A stretch of DNA of 64,000 nucleotides from Phytoseiulus persimilis (taxonomy: Eukaryota > Arthropoda > Arachnida > Mesostigmata > Phytoseiidae): positions 6,572,001 to 6,636,000 of the forward strand of contig CM075101.1 in assembly GCA_037576195.1 (NCBI GenBank), written 5' to 3'. Below, piece by piece: positions 32,277 to 44,600 of this stretch (its first letter is position 1; every line of letters begins with the position of its first letter). The position numbers and the translations under genes are program-made. Under the pieces are notes generated by a model. It did not search any database and was not told the DNA's origin. It saw nothing but the letters and a program-made list of their open reading frames with translations.

Positions 32277-33449
32277 GTGGAAGCTCATCCATCCCAGCTT
32301 GACGGAAAGAAAGGATTCGGTGGCAAGTTCGGAGTCGAGCGCGACAAGCAAGACAAAAGCGCCCATGGCTTCGGAAAAGAGCCTGTGGAGAAAACAGGAA
32401 CATCCTATGAGAAAGTCAAACCGGATATTTACGTGAAAACGAAAAGCCTTAAGGAGCGTTTTGAGAAAATGTCACAGGATAGTGAGGGCGAACGGAAGAA
32501 AGCGGCTGAGGAGGAACAACTCCGACGGAAACAGCGTGAAGAGAAAGAGGAGGAAGCTGCGCTCAAAGCGGAACAGGAACGAATGAAGAGACTCGAAGAA
32601 GGAGACAAGAGGTGAGCTGATGGATGTTGCGTTCATTGGGACTCGGACACGATCCAGTATGAAACGAATATCATCCACAGCATGCATTTCGCTTCCAGAG
32701 CAGAGGAACGGAAGAGGAAAGAAGCCGATGAACAGAAAGCCGACGAACAGAAAGCCGCCGAACAGAAGACGAGGACCGTTAGCAACGGCAACCATGCTCC
32801 AGAACCGGTTGAGGAAAGCACCCCGAGTCCACAGAAACGAGAAAGCCGAACAGAGAAGGTCAGCTCTTAAGCATCTCTCGTCAGCGAACGACTATCCCTC
32901 AATCGGAAGCATTGTCACTCTGCTTTTCCCGATGGTTCATATTCGTTATGTTAAATTCTTCTGGGGATAGTTTCTTCTAGTTCTGGGGATAGGGGGATGA
33001 CACAGCGAACATTTAAGTCTTGATCTCAATCTCTGTGTTCTCCTCAGACTCCGCAAGCTTCGCCCGCTACAGTCGCGCCGCCCACGGAACCGGTTGCCAC
33101 TGCTCGACTCACCGAGCCCGTTGTCGCTGCTCCGGTGGCCTCTCGGAGAGGTCCGAATCCAGTCGTAGTGGAGGAAGAACTATACCAGGAAGTTCAGGGT
33201 AACGCGCAGTTTGAGCCCTCGATTGAAGACGAAGCTATTTACGACGAAGTAGCGCCGAAATCGACTTCCGAAAACAAACAGGCTGTGCTCTTGTACGACT
33301 ACCAGGCTGGCGACAACGACGAAATTTCCTTCGATCCCGATGACATCATAACCGAGATTGAGGGGATCGATGATGGATGGTGGCGCGGAAAATGTCCCAA
33401 AACAGGAAAGATAGGGTTATTCCCCGCCAATTACGTACAACTCATCTGA
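32277..33449 (+). CDS. CTTN: Cortactin C-terminal exons (coiled coil, linker, SH3)
   Basis: Exon 8 (32277-32611) holds the last repeat ([17 protein letters not shown]) and a highly charged helix rich in Glu, Lys and Arg. Exon 9 (32699-32858) has three DEQKA-type repeats. Exon 10 (33048-33449) has the Pro/Thr-rich linker, two probable Src-type tyrosine sites and an SH3 domain with the usual ALYDY-like start, WW pair and PxxY-binding NYV end. Donors GTGAGC and GTCAGC and acceptors TTCCAG and CCTCAG keep phase. This part is undamaged. Confidence 0.9.
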
Positions 33450-33639
33450 GTGTTTCACATTCCCTATCGTCCTCGAAAGATAACATGACCAATCAAAACA
33501 GTGTGTTGTAGTCAACAAAGCGATCCTCTCGCTGACGAGAGTTATTAAATGACAACAGTTCCCATCGAGAGTCATCCTTACTATATATAATCGGCTTAGT
33601 CTGTAAGTTTGTCAGTCTGTCAGTTTGTCCGCACTTTTT
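33450..33639. other. Cortactin 3' flank up to the satellite
   Basis: No gene. It includes a short tandem GTCTGTCAGTTTGTC-like run at 33600-33630 just before the first degenerate satellite unit. I see no clear AATAAA. Confidence 0.4.
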
Positions 33640-33900
33640 CTGAAAGACATGAAGGTGATTCTGGGATCAATCTGATTATACTCTCCCGAGTCTGGAGAGG
33701 TGATTCCGGTACGATCTGACTATACTTTTCAAAAGCTGGAGGGGTGATTCTAGAACCAATCTGACCATACTTTTCAAAACGTGGAGGGTAGATTCTAGAA
33801 CCAATCTGACCATTACTTTTCAAGTCTGGAGGGGTGATTCCGAGACCAATCTGAGCATTTCTTTCCAACTCTGGAGAGGTGATTCCCAGACCAATGTGGC
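33640..33900. repeat. Degenerate, transposon-like left edge of the satellite
   Basis: The first five or six units differ from the array body and resemble the fold-back element: they contain CTGACTATACTTTTC and CTGACCATACTTTTC, like CTGACCATACTTTT at 5965-6065, instead of CTGGCCATTACTTCC. Going right, TATAC changes to TTAC, CTGACC to CTGGCC, and units become uniform from about 33900. Confidence 0.8.
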
Positions 33901-36900
33901 CATTATTTCCAACTCTGGAGGGGTGATTCCGGGACCAATCTGGCCATTACTCCCCAACTCTGGAGAGGTGATTCCCAGACCAATCTGGCCATTATTTCCA
34001 ACTCTGGAGGGGTGATTCTGGGACCAATCTGGCCATTACTTCCCAACTCTGGAGAGGTGATTCCCAGACCAATCTGGCCATTATTTCCAACTCTGGAGGG
34101 GTGATTACGAGACGAATCTGGCCATTACTTTTCAACTCTGTAGGGGTGATTCTGGGACCAATCTGGCCGTTACTTTCCAACTCTGGAGGGGTGATTCCGA
34201 GACCAATCTGGCCATTACTTCCCAACTCTGGAGGGGTGATTACGAGACGAATCTGGCCATTACTTTTCAACTCTGTAGGGGTGATTCTGGGACCAATCTG
34301 GCCGTTACTTTCCAACTCTGGAGGGGTGATTCCGGGACGAATCTGGCCATTACTTTTCAACTCTGTAGGGGTGATTCTGGGACCAATCTGGCCGTTACTT
34401 TCCAACTCTGGAGGGGTGATTCCGAGACCAATCTGGCCATTACTTCCCAACTCTGGAGGGGTGATTACGAGACGAATCTGGCCATTACTTTTCAACTCTG
34501 TAGGGGTGATTCTGGGACCAATCTGGCCGTTACTTTCCAACTCTGGAGGGGTGATTCCGAGACCAATCTGGCCATTACTTCCCAACTCTGGAGGGGTGAT
34601 TACGAGACGAATCTGGCCATTACTTTTCAACTCTGTAGGGGTGATTCTGGGACCAATCTGGCCGTTACTTTCCAACTCTGGAGGGGTGATTCCGAGACCA
34701 ATCTGGCCATTACTTCCCAACTCTGGAGGGGTGATTACGAGACGAATCTGGCCATTACTTTTCAACTCTGTAGGGGTGATTCTGGGACCAATCTGGCCGT
34801 TACTTTCCAACTCTGGAGAGGTGATTCCCAGACCAATCTGGCCATTAGTTCCCAACTCTGGAGGGGTGATTACGAGACGAATCTGGCCATTACTTTTCAA
34901 CTCTGTAGGGGTGATTCTGGGACCAATCTGGCCGTTACTTTCCAACTCTGGAGGGGTGATTCCGGGACCAATCTGGCCATTACTTCCCAACTCTGGAGGG
35001 GTGATTACGAGACGAATCTGGCCATTACTTTTCAACTCTGGAGGGGTGATTCCGAGACCAATCTGGCCATTACTTCCCAACTCTGGAGAGGTGATTCCCA
35101 GACCAATCTGGCCATTATTTCCAACTCTGGAGGGGTGATCCCGGGACCAATCTGGCCATTACTTCCCAACTCTGGAGAGGTGATTCCCAGACCAATCTGG
35201 CCATTACTTCCCAACTCTGGAGGGGTGATTACGAGACGAATCTGGCCATTACTTTTCAACTCTGGAGGGGTGATTCCGAGACCAATCTGGCCATTACTTC
35301 CCAACTCTGGAGGGGTGATTCCGGGACCAATCTGGCCATTACTTCCCAACTCTGTAGGGGTGATTCTGGGACCAATCTGGCCATTACTTTCCAACTCTGG
35401 AGGGGTGATTCCGGGACCAATCTGGCCATTAGTTCCCAACTCTGGAGGGGTGATTACGAGACGAATCTGGCCATTACTTTTCAACTCTGTAGGGGTGATT
35501 CTGGGACCAATCTGGCCGTTACTTTCCAACTCTGGAGAGGTGATTCCCAGACCAATCTGGCCATTACTTCCCAACTCTGGAGGGGTGATTACGAGACGAA
35601 TCTGGCCATTACTTTTCAACTCTGTAGGGGTGATTCTGGGACCAATCTGGCCGTTACTTTCCAACTCTGGAGGGGTGATTCCGGGACCAATCTGGCCATT
35701 ACTTCCCAACTCTGGAGGGGTGATTACGAGACGAATCTGGCCATTACTTTTCAACTCTGGAGGGGTGATTCCGAGACCAATCTGGCCATTACTTCCCAAC
35801 TCTGGAGGGGTGATTACGAGACGAATCTGGCCATTACTTTTCAACTCTGGAGGGGTGATTCCGGGACCAATCTGGCCATTACTCCCCAACTCTGGAGGGG
35901 TGATTCCGGGACGAATCTGGCCATTACTTTTCAACTCTGTAGGGGTGATTACGAGACGAATCTGGCCATTACTTTTCAACTCTGGAGGGGTGATTCCGAG
36001 ACCAATCTGGCCATTACTTCCCAACTCTGGAGAGGTGATTCCCAGACCAATGTGGCCATTATTTCCAACTCTGGAGGGGTGATTCCGGGACCAATCTGGC
36101 CATTACTCCCCAACTCTGGAGGGGTGATTCCGGGACGAATCTGGCCATTACTTTTCAACTCTGTAGGGGTGATTACGAGACGAATCTGGCCATTACTTTT
36201 CAACTCTGGAGGGGTGATTCCGAGACCAATCTGGCCATTACTTCCCAACTCTGGAGAGGTGATTCCCAGACCAATCTGGCCATTATTTCCAACTCTGGAG
36301 GGGTGATCCCGGGACCAATCTGGCCATTACTTCCCAACTCTGGAGAGGTGATTCCCAGACCAATCTGGCCATTACTTCCCAACTCTGGAGGGGTGATTAC
36401 GAGACGAATCTGGCCATTACTTTTCAACTCTGGAGGGGTGATTCCGAGACGAATCTGGCCATCACTTTTCAACTCTGTAGGGGTGATTCTGGGACCAATC
36501 TGGCCATTACTTCCCAACTCTGGAGGGGTGATTACGAGACGAATCTGGCCATTACTTTTCAACTCTGGAGGGGTGATTCCGAGACCAATCTGGCCATTAC
36601 TTCCCAACTCTGGAGGGGTGATTCCGGGACCAATCTGGCCATTACTTCCCAACTCTGTAGGGGTGATTCTGGGACCAATCTGGCCATTACTTTCCAACTC
36701 TGGAGGGGTGATTCCGGGACCAATCTGGCCATTAGTTCCCAACTCTGGAGAGGTGATTACGAGACGAATCTGGCCATTACTTTTCAACTCTGGAGGGGTG
36801 ATTCCGAGACCAATCTGGCCATTACTTCCCAACTCTGGAGGGGTGATTCCGGGACCAATCTGGCCATTACTTCCCAACTCTGTAGGGGTGATTCTGGGAC

Positions 36901-37334
36901 CAATCTGGCCATTACTTTCCAACTCTGGAGGGGTGATTCCGGGACCAATCTGGCCATTACTTCCCAACTCTGGAGAGGTGATTCCCAGACCAATCTGGCC
37001 ATTACTTCCCAACTCTGGAGGGGTGATTACGAGACCAATCTGGCCATTACTTTCCAACTCTGGAGGGGTGATTCCGGGACCAATCTGGCCATTACTTCCC
37101 AACTCTGGAGGGGTGATTACGAGACGAATCTGGCCATTACTTTTCAACTCTGTAGGGGTGATTACGAGACGAATCTGGCCATTACTTTTCAACTCTGGAG
37201 GGGTGATTCCGGGACCAATCTGGCCATTACTTCCCAACTCTGTAGGGGTGATTCTGGGACCAATCTGGCCATTACTTTCCAACTCTGGAGGGGTGATTCT
37301 GGGACCAATCTGGCCATTACTTCCCAACTCTGGA

Positions 37335-40300
37335 GGGGTGATTACGAGACGAATCTGGCCATTACTTTTCAACTCTGGAGGGGTGATTCCGAGACCAATC
37401 TGGCCATTACTTCCCAACTCTGGAGGGGTGATTCCGGGACCAATCTGGCCATTACTTCCCAACTCTGTAGGGGTGATTCTGGGACCAATCTGGCCATTAC
37501 TTTCCAACTCTGGAGGGGTGATTCCGGGACCAATCTGGCCATTACTTCCCAACTCTGGAGAGGTGATTCCCAGACCAATCTGGCCATTACTTCCCAACTC
37601 TGGAGGGGTGATTACGAGACCAATCTGGCCATTACTTTCCAACTCTGGAGGGGTGATTCCGGGACCAATCTGGCCATTACTCCCCAACTCTGGAGGGGTG
37701 ATTCCGGGACGAATCTGGCCATTACTTTTCAACTCTGTAGGGGTGATTACGAGACGAATCTGGCCATTACTTTTCAACTCTGGAGGGGTGATTCCGAGAC
37801 CAATCTGGCCATTACTTCCCAACTCTGGAGAGGTGATTCCCAGACCAATCTGGCCATTATTTCCAACTCTGGAGGGGTGATCCCGGGACCAATCTGGCCA
37901 TTACTTCCCAACTCTGGAGAGGTGATTCCCAGACCAATCTGGCCATTACTTCCCAACTCTGGAGGGGTGATTACGAGACGAATCTGGCCATTACTTCCCA
38001 ACTCTGGAGGGGTGATTACGAGACGAATCTGGCCATCACTTTTCAACTCTGTAGGGGTGATTCTGGGACCAATCTGGCCATTACTTCCCAACTCTGGAGG
38101 GGTGATTACGAGACGAATCTGGCCATTACTTTTCAACTCTGGAGGGGTGATTCCGAGACCAATCTGGCCATTACTTCCCAACTCTGGAGGGGTGATTCCG
38201 GGACCAATCTGGCCATTACTTCCCAACTCTGTAGGGGTGATTCTGGGACCAATCTGGCCATTACTTTCCAACTCTGGAGGGGTGATTCCGGGACCAATCT
38301 GGCCATTAGTTCCCAACTCTGGAGGGGTGATTACGAGACGAATCTGGCCATTACTTTTCAACTCTGTAGGGGTGATTCTGGGACCAATCTGGCCGTTACT
38401 TTCCAACTCTGGAGAGGTGATTCCCAGACCAATCTGGCCATTACTTCCCAACTCTGGAGGGGTGATTACGAGACGAATCTGGCCATTACTTTTCAACTCT
38501 GTAGGGGTGATTCTGGGACCAATCTGGCCGTTACTTTCCAACTCTGGAGGGGTGATTCCGGGACCAATCTGGCCATTACTTCCCAACTCTGGAGGGGTGA
38601 TTACGAGACGAATCTGGCCATTACTTTTCAACTCTGGAGGGGTGATTCCGAGACCAATCTGGCCATTACTTCCCAACTCTGGAGGGGTGATTACGAGACG
38701 AATCTGGCCATTACTTTTCAACTCTGGAGGGGTGATTCCGGGACCAATCTGGCCATTACTCCCCAACTCTGGAGGGGTGATTCCGGGACGAATCTGGCCA
38801 TTACTTTTCAACTCTGTAGGGGTGATTACGAGACGAATCTGGCCATTACTTTTCAACTCTGGAGGGGTGATTCCGAGACCAATCTGGCCATTACTTCCCA
38901 ACTCTGGAGAGGTGATTCCCAGACCAATGTGGCCATTATTTCCAACTCTGGAGGGGTGATTCCGGGACCAATCTGGCCATTACTCCCCAACTCTGGAGGG
39001 GTGATTCCGGGACGAATCTGGCCATTACTTTTCAACTCTGTAGGGGTGATTACGAGACGAATCTGGCCATTACTTTTCAACTCTGGAGGGGTGATTCCGA
39101 GACCAATCTGGCCATTACTTCCCAACTCTGGAGAGGTGATTCCCAGACCAATCTGGCCATTATTTCCAACTCTGGAGGGGTGATCCCGGGACCAATCTGG
39201 CCATTACTTCCCAACTCTGGAGAGGTGATTCCCAGACCAATCTGGCCATTACTTCCCAACTCTGGAGGGGTGATTACGAGACGAATCTGGCCATTACTTT
39301 TCAACTCTGGAGGGGTGATTCCGAGACCAATCTGGCCATTACTTCCCAACTCTGGAGGGGTGATTCCGGGACCAATCTGGCCATTACTTCCCAACTCTGT
39401 AGGGGTGATTCTGGGACCAATCTGGCCATTACTTTCCAACTCTGGAGGGGTGATTCCGGGACCAATCTGGCCATTAGTTCCCAACTCTGGAGGGGTGATT
39501 ACGAGACGAATCTGGCCATTACTTTTCAACTCTGTAGGGGTGATTCTGGGACCAATCTGGCCGTTACTTTCCAACTCTGGAGAGGTGATTCCCAGACCAA
39601 TCTGGCCATTACTTCCCAACTCTGGAGGGGTGATTACGAGACGAATCTGGCCATTACTTTTCAACTCTGTAGGGGTGATTCTGGGACCAATCTGGCCGTT
39701 ACTTTCCAACTCTGGAGGGGTGATTCCGGGACCAATCTGGCCATTACTTCCCAACTCTGGAGGGGTGATTACGAGACGAATCTGGCCATTTCTTTTCAAC
39801 TCTGGAGGGGTGATTCCGAGACCAATCTGGCCATTACTTCCCAACTCTGGAGAGGTGATTCCCAGACCAATCTGGCCATTACTTCCCAACTCTGGAGGGG
39901 TGATTACGAGACGAATCTGGCCATTACTTTTCAACTCTGTAGGGGTGATTCCGAGACCAATCTGGCCATTACTTCCCAACTCTGGAGAGGTGATTCCCAG
40001 ACCAATCTGGCCATTACTTCCCAACTCTGGAGGGGTGATCACGAGACGAATCTGGCCATTACTTTTCAACTCTGTAGGGGTGATTCTGGGACCAATCTGG
40101 CCGTTACTTTCCAACTCTGGAGGGGTTATTCCGGGACCAATCTGGCCATTACTTCCCAACTCTGGAGGGGTGATTACGAGACGAATCTGGCCATTACTTT
40201 TCAACTCTGGAGGGGTGATTCCGAGACCAATCTGGCCATTACTTCTCAACTCTGGAGAGGTGATTCCCAGACCAATCTGGCCATTACTTCCCAACTCTGG

Positions 40301-41692
40301 AGGGGTGATTACGAGACGAATCTGGCCATTACTTTTCAACTCTGTAGGGGTGATTCCGAGACCAATCTGGCCATTACTTCCCAACTCTGGAGAGGTGATT
40401 CCCAGACCAATCTGGCCATTACTTCCCAACTCTGGAGGGGTGATTACGAGACGAATCTGGCCATTACTTTTCAACTCTGTAGGGGTGATTCTGGGACCAA
40501 TCTGGCCGTTACTTTCCAACTCTGGAGGGGTGATTCCGGGACCAATCTGGCCATTACTTCCCAACTCTGGAGGGGTGATTACGAGACGAATCTGGCCATT
40601 ACTTTTCAACTCTGGAGGGGTGATTCCGAGACCAATCTGGCCATTACTTCCCAACTCTGGAGGGGTGATTCCGGGACCAATCTGGCCATTACTTCCCAAC
40701 TCTGTAGGGGTGATTCTGGGACCAATCTGGCCATTACTTTCCAACTCTGGAGGGGTGATTCCGGGACCAATCTGGCCATTAGTTCCCAACTCTGGAGGGG
40801 TGATTACGAGACGAATCTGGCCATTACTTTTCAACTCTGTAGGGGTGATTCTGGGACCAATCTGGCCGTTACTTTCCAACTCTGGAGGGGTGATTCCGGG
40901 ACCAATCTGGCCATTACTTCCCAACTCTGGAGAGGTGATTCCCAGACCAATCTGGCCATTAGTTCCCAACTCTGGAGGGGTGATTACGAGACGAATCTGG
41001 CCATTACTTTTCAACTCTGTAGGGGTGATTCTGGGACCAATCTGGCCGTTACTTTTCAACTCTGGAGGGGTGATTCCGAGACCAATCTGGCCATTACTTC
41101 CCAACTCTGGAGAGGTGATTCCCGACCAATCTGGCCATTATTTCCAACTCTGGAGGGGTGATTCTGGGACCAATCTGGCATAACTTCCCAACTCTGGAGA
41201 GGTGATTCCCAGACCAATCTGGCCATTATTTCCAACTCTGGAGGGGTGATTCCGGGACCAATCTGGCCATTACTTCCCAACTCTGGAGGGGTGATTACGA
41301 GACGAATCTGGCCATTACTTTTCAACTCTGTAGGGGTGATTCCGAGACCAATCTGGCCATTACTTCCCAACTCTGGAGAGGTGATTCCCAGACCAATCTG
41401 GCCATTAGTTCCCAACTCTGGAGGGGTGATTACGAGACGAATCTGGCCATCACTTTTCAACTCTGTAGGGGTGATTCTGGGACCAATCTGGCCGTTACTT
41501 TCCAACTCTGGAGGGGTGATTCCGGGACCAATCTGGCCATTACTTCCCAACTCTGGAGGGGTGATTACGAGACGAATCTGGCCATTACTTTTCAACTCTG
41601 GAGGGGTGATTCTGGGACCAATCTGGCCGTTACTTCCCAACTCTGGAGGGGTGATTCCGAGACCAATCTGGCCATTAGTTCCCAACTCTGGA
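37335..41692. repeat. Satellite higher-order block, first copy (about 4.36 kb)
   Basis: The order of unit variants from here is repeated at a distance of 4,358 bp. For example, the 360-codon frame at 37877-38959 is the same as that at 42235-43317, and 39180 onward matches 43538 onward except for rare changes (TTTCTTTTC at about 39788 against TTACTTTTC). The exact block edges are ambiguous because the unit is repetitive. A shorter offset of 2,877 bp relates about 35030-36250 to about 37910-39125. Confidence 0.85.
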
Positions 41693-44600
41693 GGGGTGAT
41701 TACGAGACGAATCTGGCCATTACTTTTCAACTCTGGAGGGGTGATTCCGAGACCAATCTGGCCATTACTTCCCAACTCTGGAGGGGTGATTCCGGGACCA
41801 ATCTGGCCATTACTTCCCAACTCTGTAGGGGTGATTCTGGGACCAATCTGGCCATTACTTTCCAACTCTGGAGGGGTGATTCCGGGACCAATCTGGCCAT
41901 TACTTCCCAACTCTGGAGAGGTGATTCCCAGACCAATCTGGCCATTACTTCCCAACTCTGGAGGGGTGATTACGAGACCAATCTGGCCATTACTTTCCAA
42001 CTCTGGAGGGGTGATTCCGGGACCAATCTGGCCATTACTCCCCAACTCTGGAGGGGTGATTCCGGGACGAATCTGGCCATTACTTTTCAACTCTGTAGGG
42101 GTGATTACGAGACGAATCTGGCCATTACTTTTCAACTCTGGAGGGGTGATTCCGAGACCAATCTGGCCATTACTTCCCAACTCTGGAGAGGTGATTCCCA
42201 GACCAATCTGGCCATTATTTCCAACTCTGGAGGGGTGATCCCGGGACCAATCTGGCCATTACTTCCCAACTCTGGAGAGGTGATTCCCAGACCAATCTGG
42301 CCATTACTTCCCAACTCTGGAGGGGTGATTACGAGACGAATCTGGCCATTACTTCCCAACTCTGGAGGGGTGATTACGAGACGAATCTGGCCATCACTTT
42401 TCAACTCTGTAGGGGTGATTCTGGGACCAATCTGGCCATTACTTCCCAACTCTGGAGGGGTGATTACGAGACGAATCTGGCCATTACTTTTCAACTCTGG
42501 AGGGGTGATTCCGAGACCAATCTGGCCATTACTTCCCAACTCTGGAGGGGTGATTCCGGGACCAATCTGGCCATTACTTCCCAACTCTGTAGGGGTGATT
42601 CTGGGACCAATCTGGCCATTACTTTCCAACTCTGGAGGGGTGATTCCGGGACCAATCTGGCCATTAGTTCCCAACTCTGGAGGGGTGATTACGAGACGAA
42701 TCTGGCCATTACTTTTCAACTCTGTAGGGGTGATTCTGGGACCAATCTGGCCGTTACTTTCCAACTCTGGAGAGGTGATTCCCAGACCAATCTGGCCATT
42801 ACTTCCCAACTCTGGAGGGGTGATTACGAGACGAATCTGGCCATTACTTTTCAACTCTGTAGGGGTGATTCTGGGACCAATCTGGCCGTTACTTTCCAAC
42901 TCTGGAGGGGTGATTCCGGGACCAATCTGGCCATTACTTCCCAACTCTGGAGGGGTGATTACGAGACGAATCTGGCCATTACTTTTCAACTCTGGAGGGG
43001 TGATTCCGAGACCAATCTGGCCATTACTTCCCAACTCTGGAGGGGTGATTACGAGACGAATCTGGCCATTACTTTTCAACTCTGGAGGGGTGATTCCGGG
43101 ACCAATCTGGCCATTACTCCCCAACTCTGGAGGGGTGATTCCGGGACGAATCTGGCCATTACTTTTCAACTCTGTAGGGGTGATTACGAGACGAATCTGG
43201 CCATTACTTTTCAACTCTGGAGGGGTGATTCCGAGACCAATCTGGCCATTACTTCCCAACTCTGGAGAGGTGATTCCCAGACCAATGTGGCCATTATTTC
43301 CAACTCTGGAGGGGTGATTCCGGGACCAATCTGGCCATTACTCCCCAACTCTGGAGGGGTGATTCCGGGACGAATCTGGCCATTACTTTTCAACTCTGTA
43401 GGGGTGATTACGAGACGAATCTGGCCATTACTTTTCAACTCTGGAGGGGTGATTCCGAGACCAATCTGGCCATTACTTCCCAACTCTGGAGAGGTGATTC
43501 CCAGACCAATCTGGCCATTATTTCCAACTCTGGAGGGGTGATCCCGGGACCAATCTGGCCATTACTTCCCAACTCTGGAGAGGTGATTCCCAGACCAATC
43601 TGGCCATTACTTCCCAACTCTGGAGGGGTGATTACGAGACGAATCTGGCCATTACTTTTCAACTCTGGAGGGGTGATTCCGAGACCAATCTGGCCATTAC
43701 TTCCCAACTCTGGAGGGGTGATTCCGGGACCAATCTGGCCATTACTTCCCAACTCTGTAGGGGTGATTCTGGGACCAATCTGGCCATTACTTTCCAACTC
43801 TGGAGGGGTGATTCCGGGACCAATCTGGCCATTAGTTCCCAACTCTGGAGGGGTGATTACGAGACGAATCTGGCCATTACTTTTCAACTCTGTAGGGGTG
43901 ATTCTGGGACCAATCTGGCCGTTACTTTCCAACTCTGGAGAGGTGATTCCCAGACCAATCTGGCCATTACTTCCCAACTCTGGAGGGGTGATTACGAGAC
44001 GAATCTGGCCATTACTTTTCAACTCTGTAGGGGTGATTCTGGGACCAATCTGGCCGTTACTTTCCAACTCTGGAGGGGTGATTCCGGGACCAATCTGGCC
44101 ATTACTTCCCAACTCTGGAGGGGTGATTACGAGACGAATCTGGCCATTACTTTTCAACTCTGGAGGGGTGATTCCGAGACCAATCTGGCCATTACTTCCC
44201 AACTCTGGAGAGGTGATTCCCAGACCAATCTGGCCATTACTTCCCAACTCTGGAGGGGTGATTACGAGACGAATCTGGCCATTACTTTTCAACTCTGTAG
44301 GGGTGATTCCGAGACCAATCTGGCCATTACTTCCCAACTCTGGAGAGGTGATTCCCAGACCAATCTGGCCATTACTTCCCAACTCTGGAGGGGTGATCAC
44401 GAGACGAATCTGGCCATTACTTTTCAACTCTGTAGGGGTGATTCTGGGACCAATCTGGCCGTTACTTTCCAACTCTGGAGGGGTTATTCCGGGACCAATC
44501 TGGCCATTACTTCCCAACTCTGGAGGGGTGATTACGAGACGAATCTGGCCATTACTTTTCAACTCTGGAGGGGTGATTCCGAGACCAATCTGGCCATTAC

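Larger units (their letters stand above)
26405..33449 (+). pseudogene. CTTN: Cortactin gene, split by a LINE and with a damaged repeat exon
   Basis: Cortactin binds Arp2/3 and F-actin and promotes branched-actin assembly at the cell cortex. Proposed exons: 26405-26559 (N-terminal acidic), 26653-26671, 31067-31145, 31257-31402, 31503-31680, 31773-31927, 32099-about 32195, 32277-32611, 32699-32858, 33048-33449 (stop). Phases agree across all GT-AG junctions listed except those around the LINE and exon 7. Encoded in order: the DDDWETD acidic Arp2/3 motif; about six 37-residue HS1/cortactin repeats ([18 protein letters not shown]); a charged coiled coil; a Pro/Thr-rich linker with ELYQEV and AIYDEV tyrosine sites; and a C-terminal SH3 domain (ALYDY-like [25 protein letters not shown]). 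A 4.4-kb LINE separates codon 58 from the rest, and exon 7 is frameshifted. Unless splicing or an assembly fault rescues it, it is a pseudogene or disrupted allele. Confidence 0.85.
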
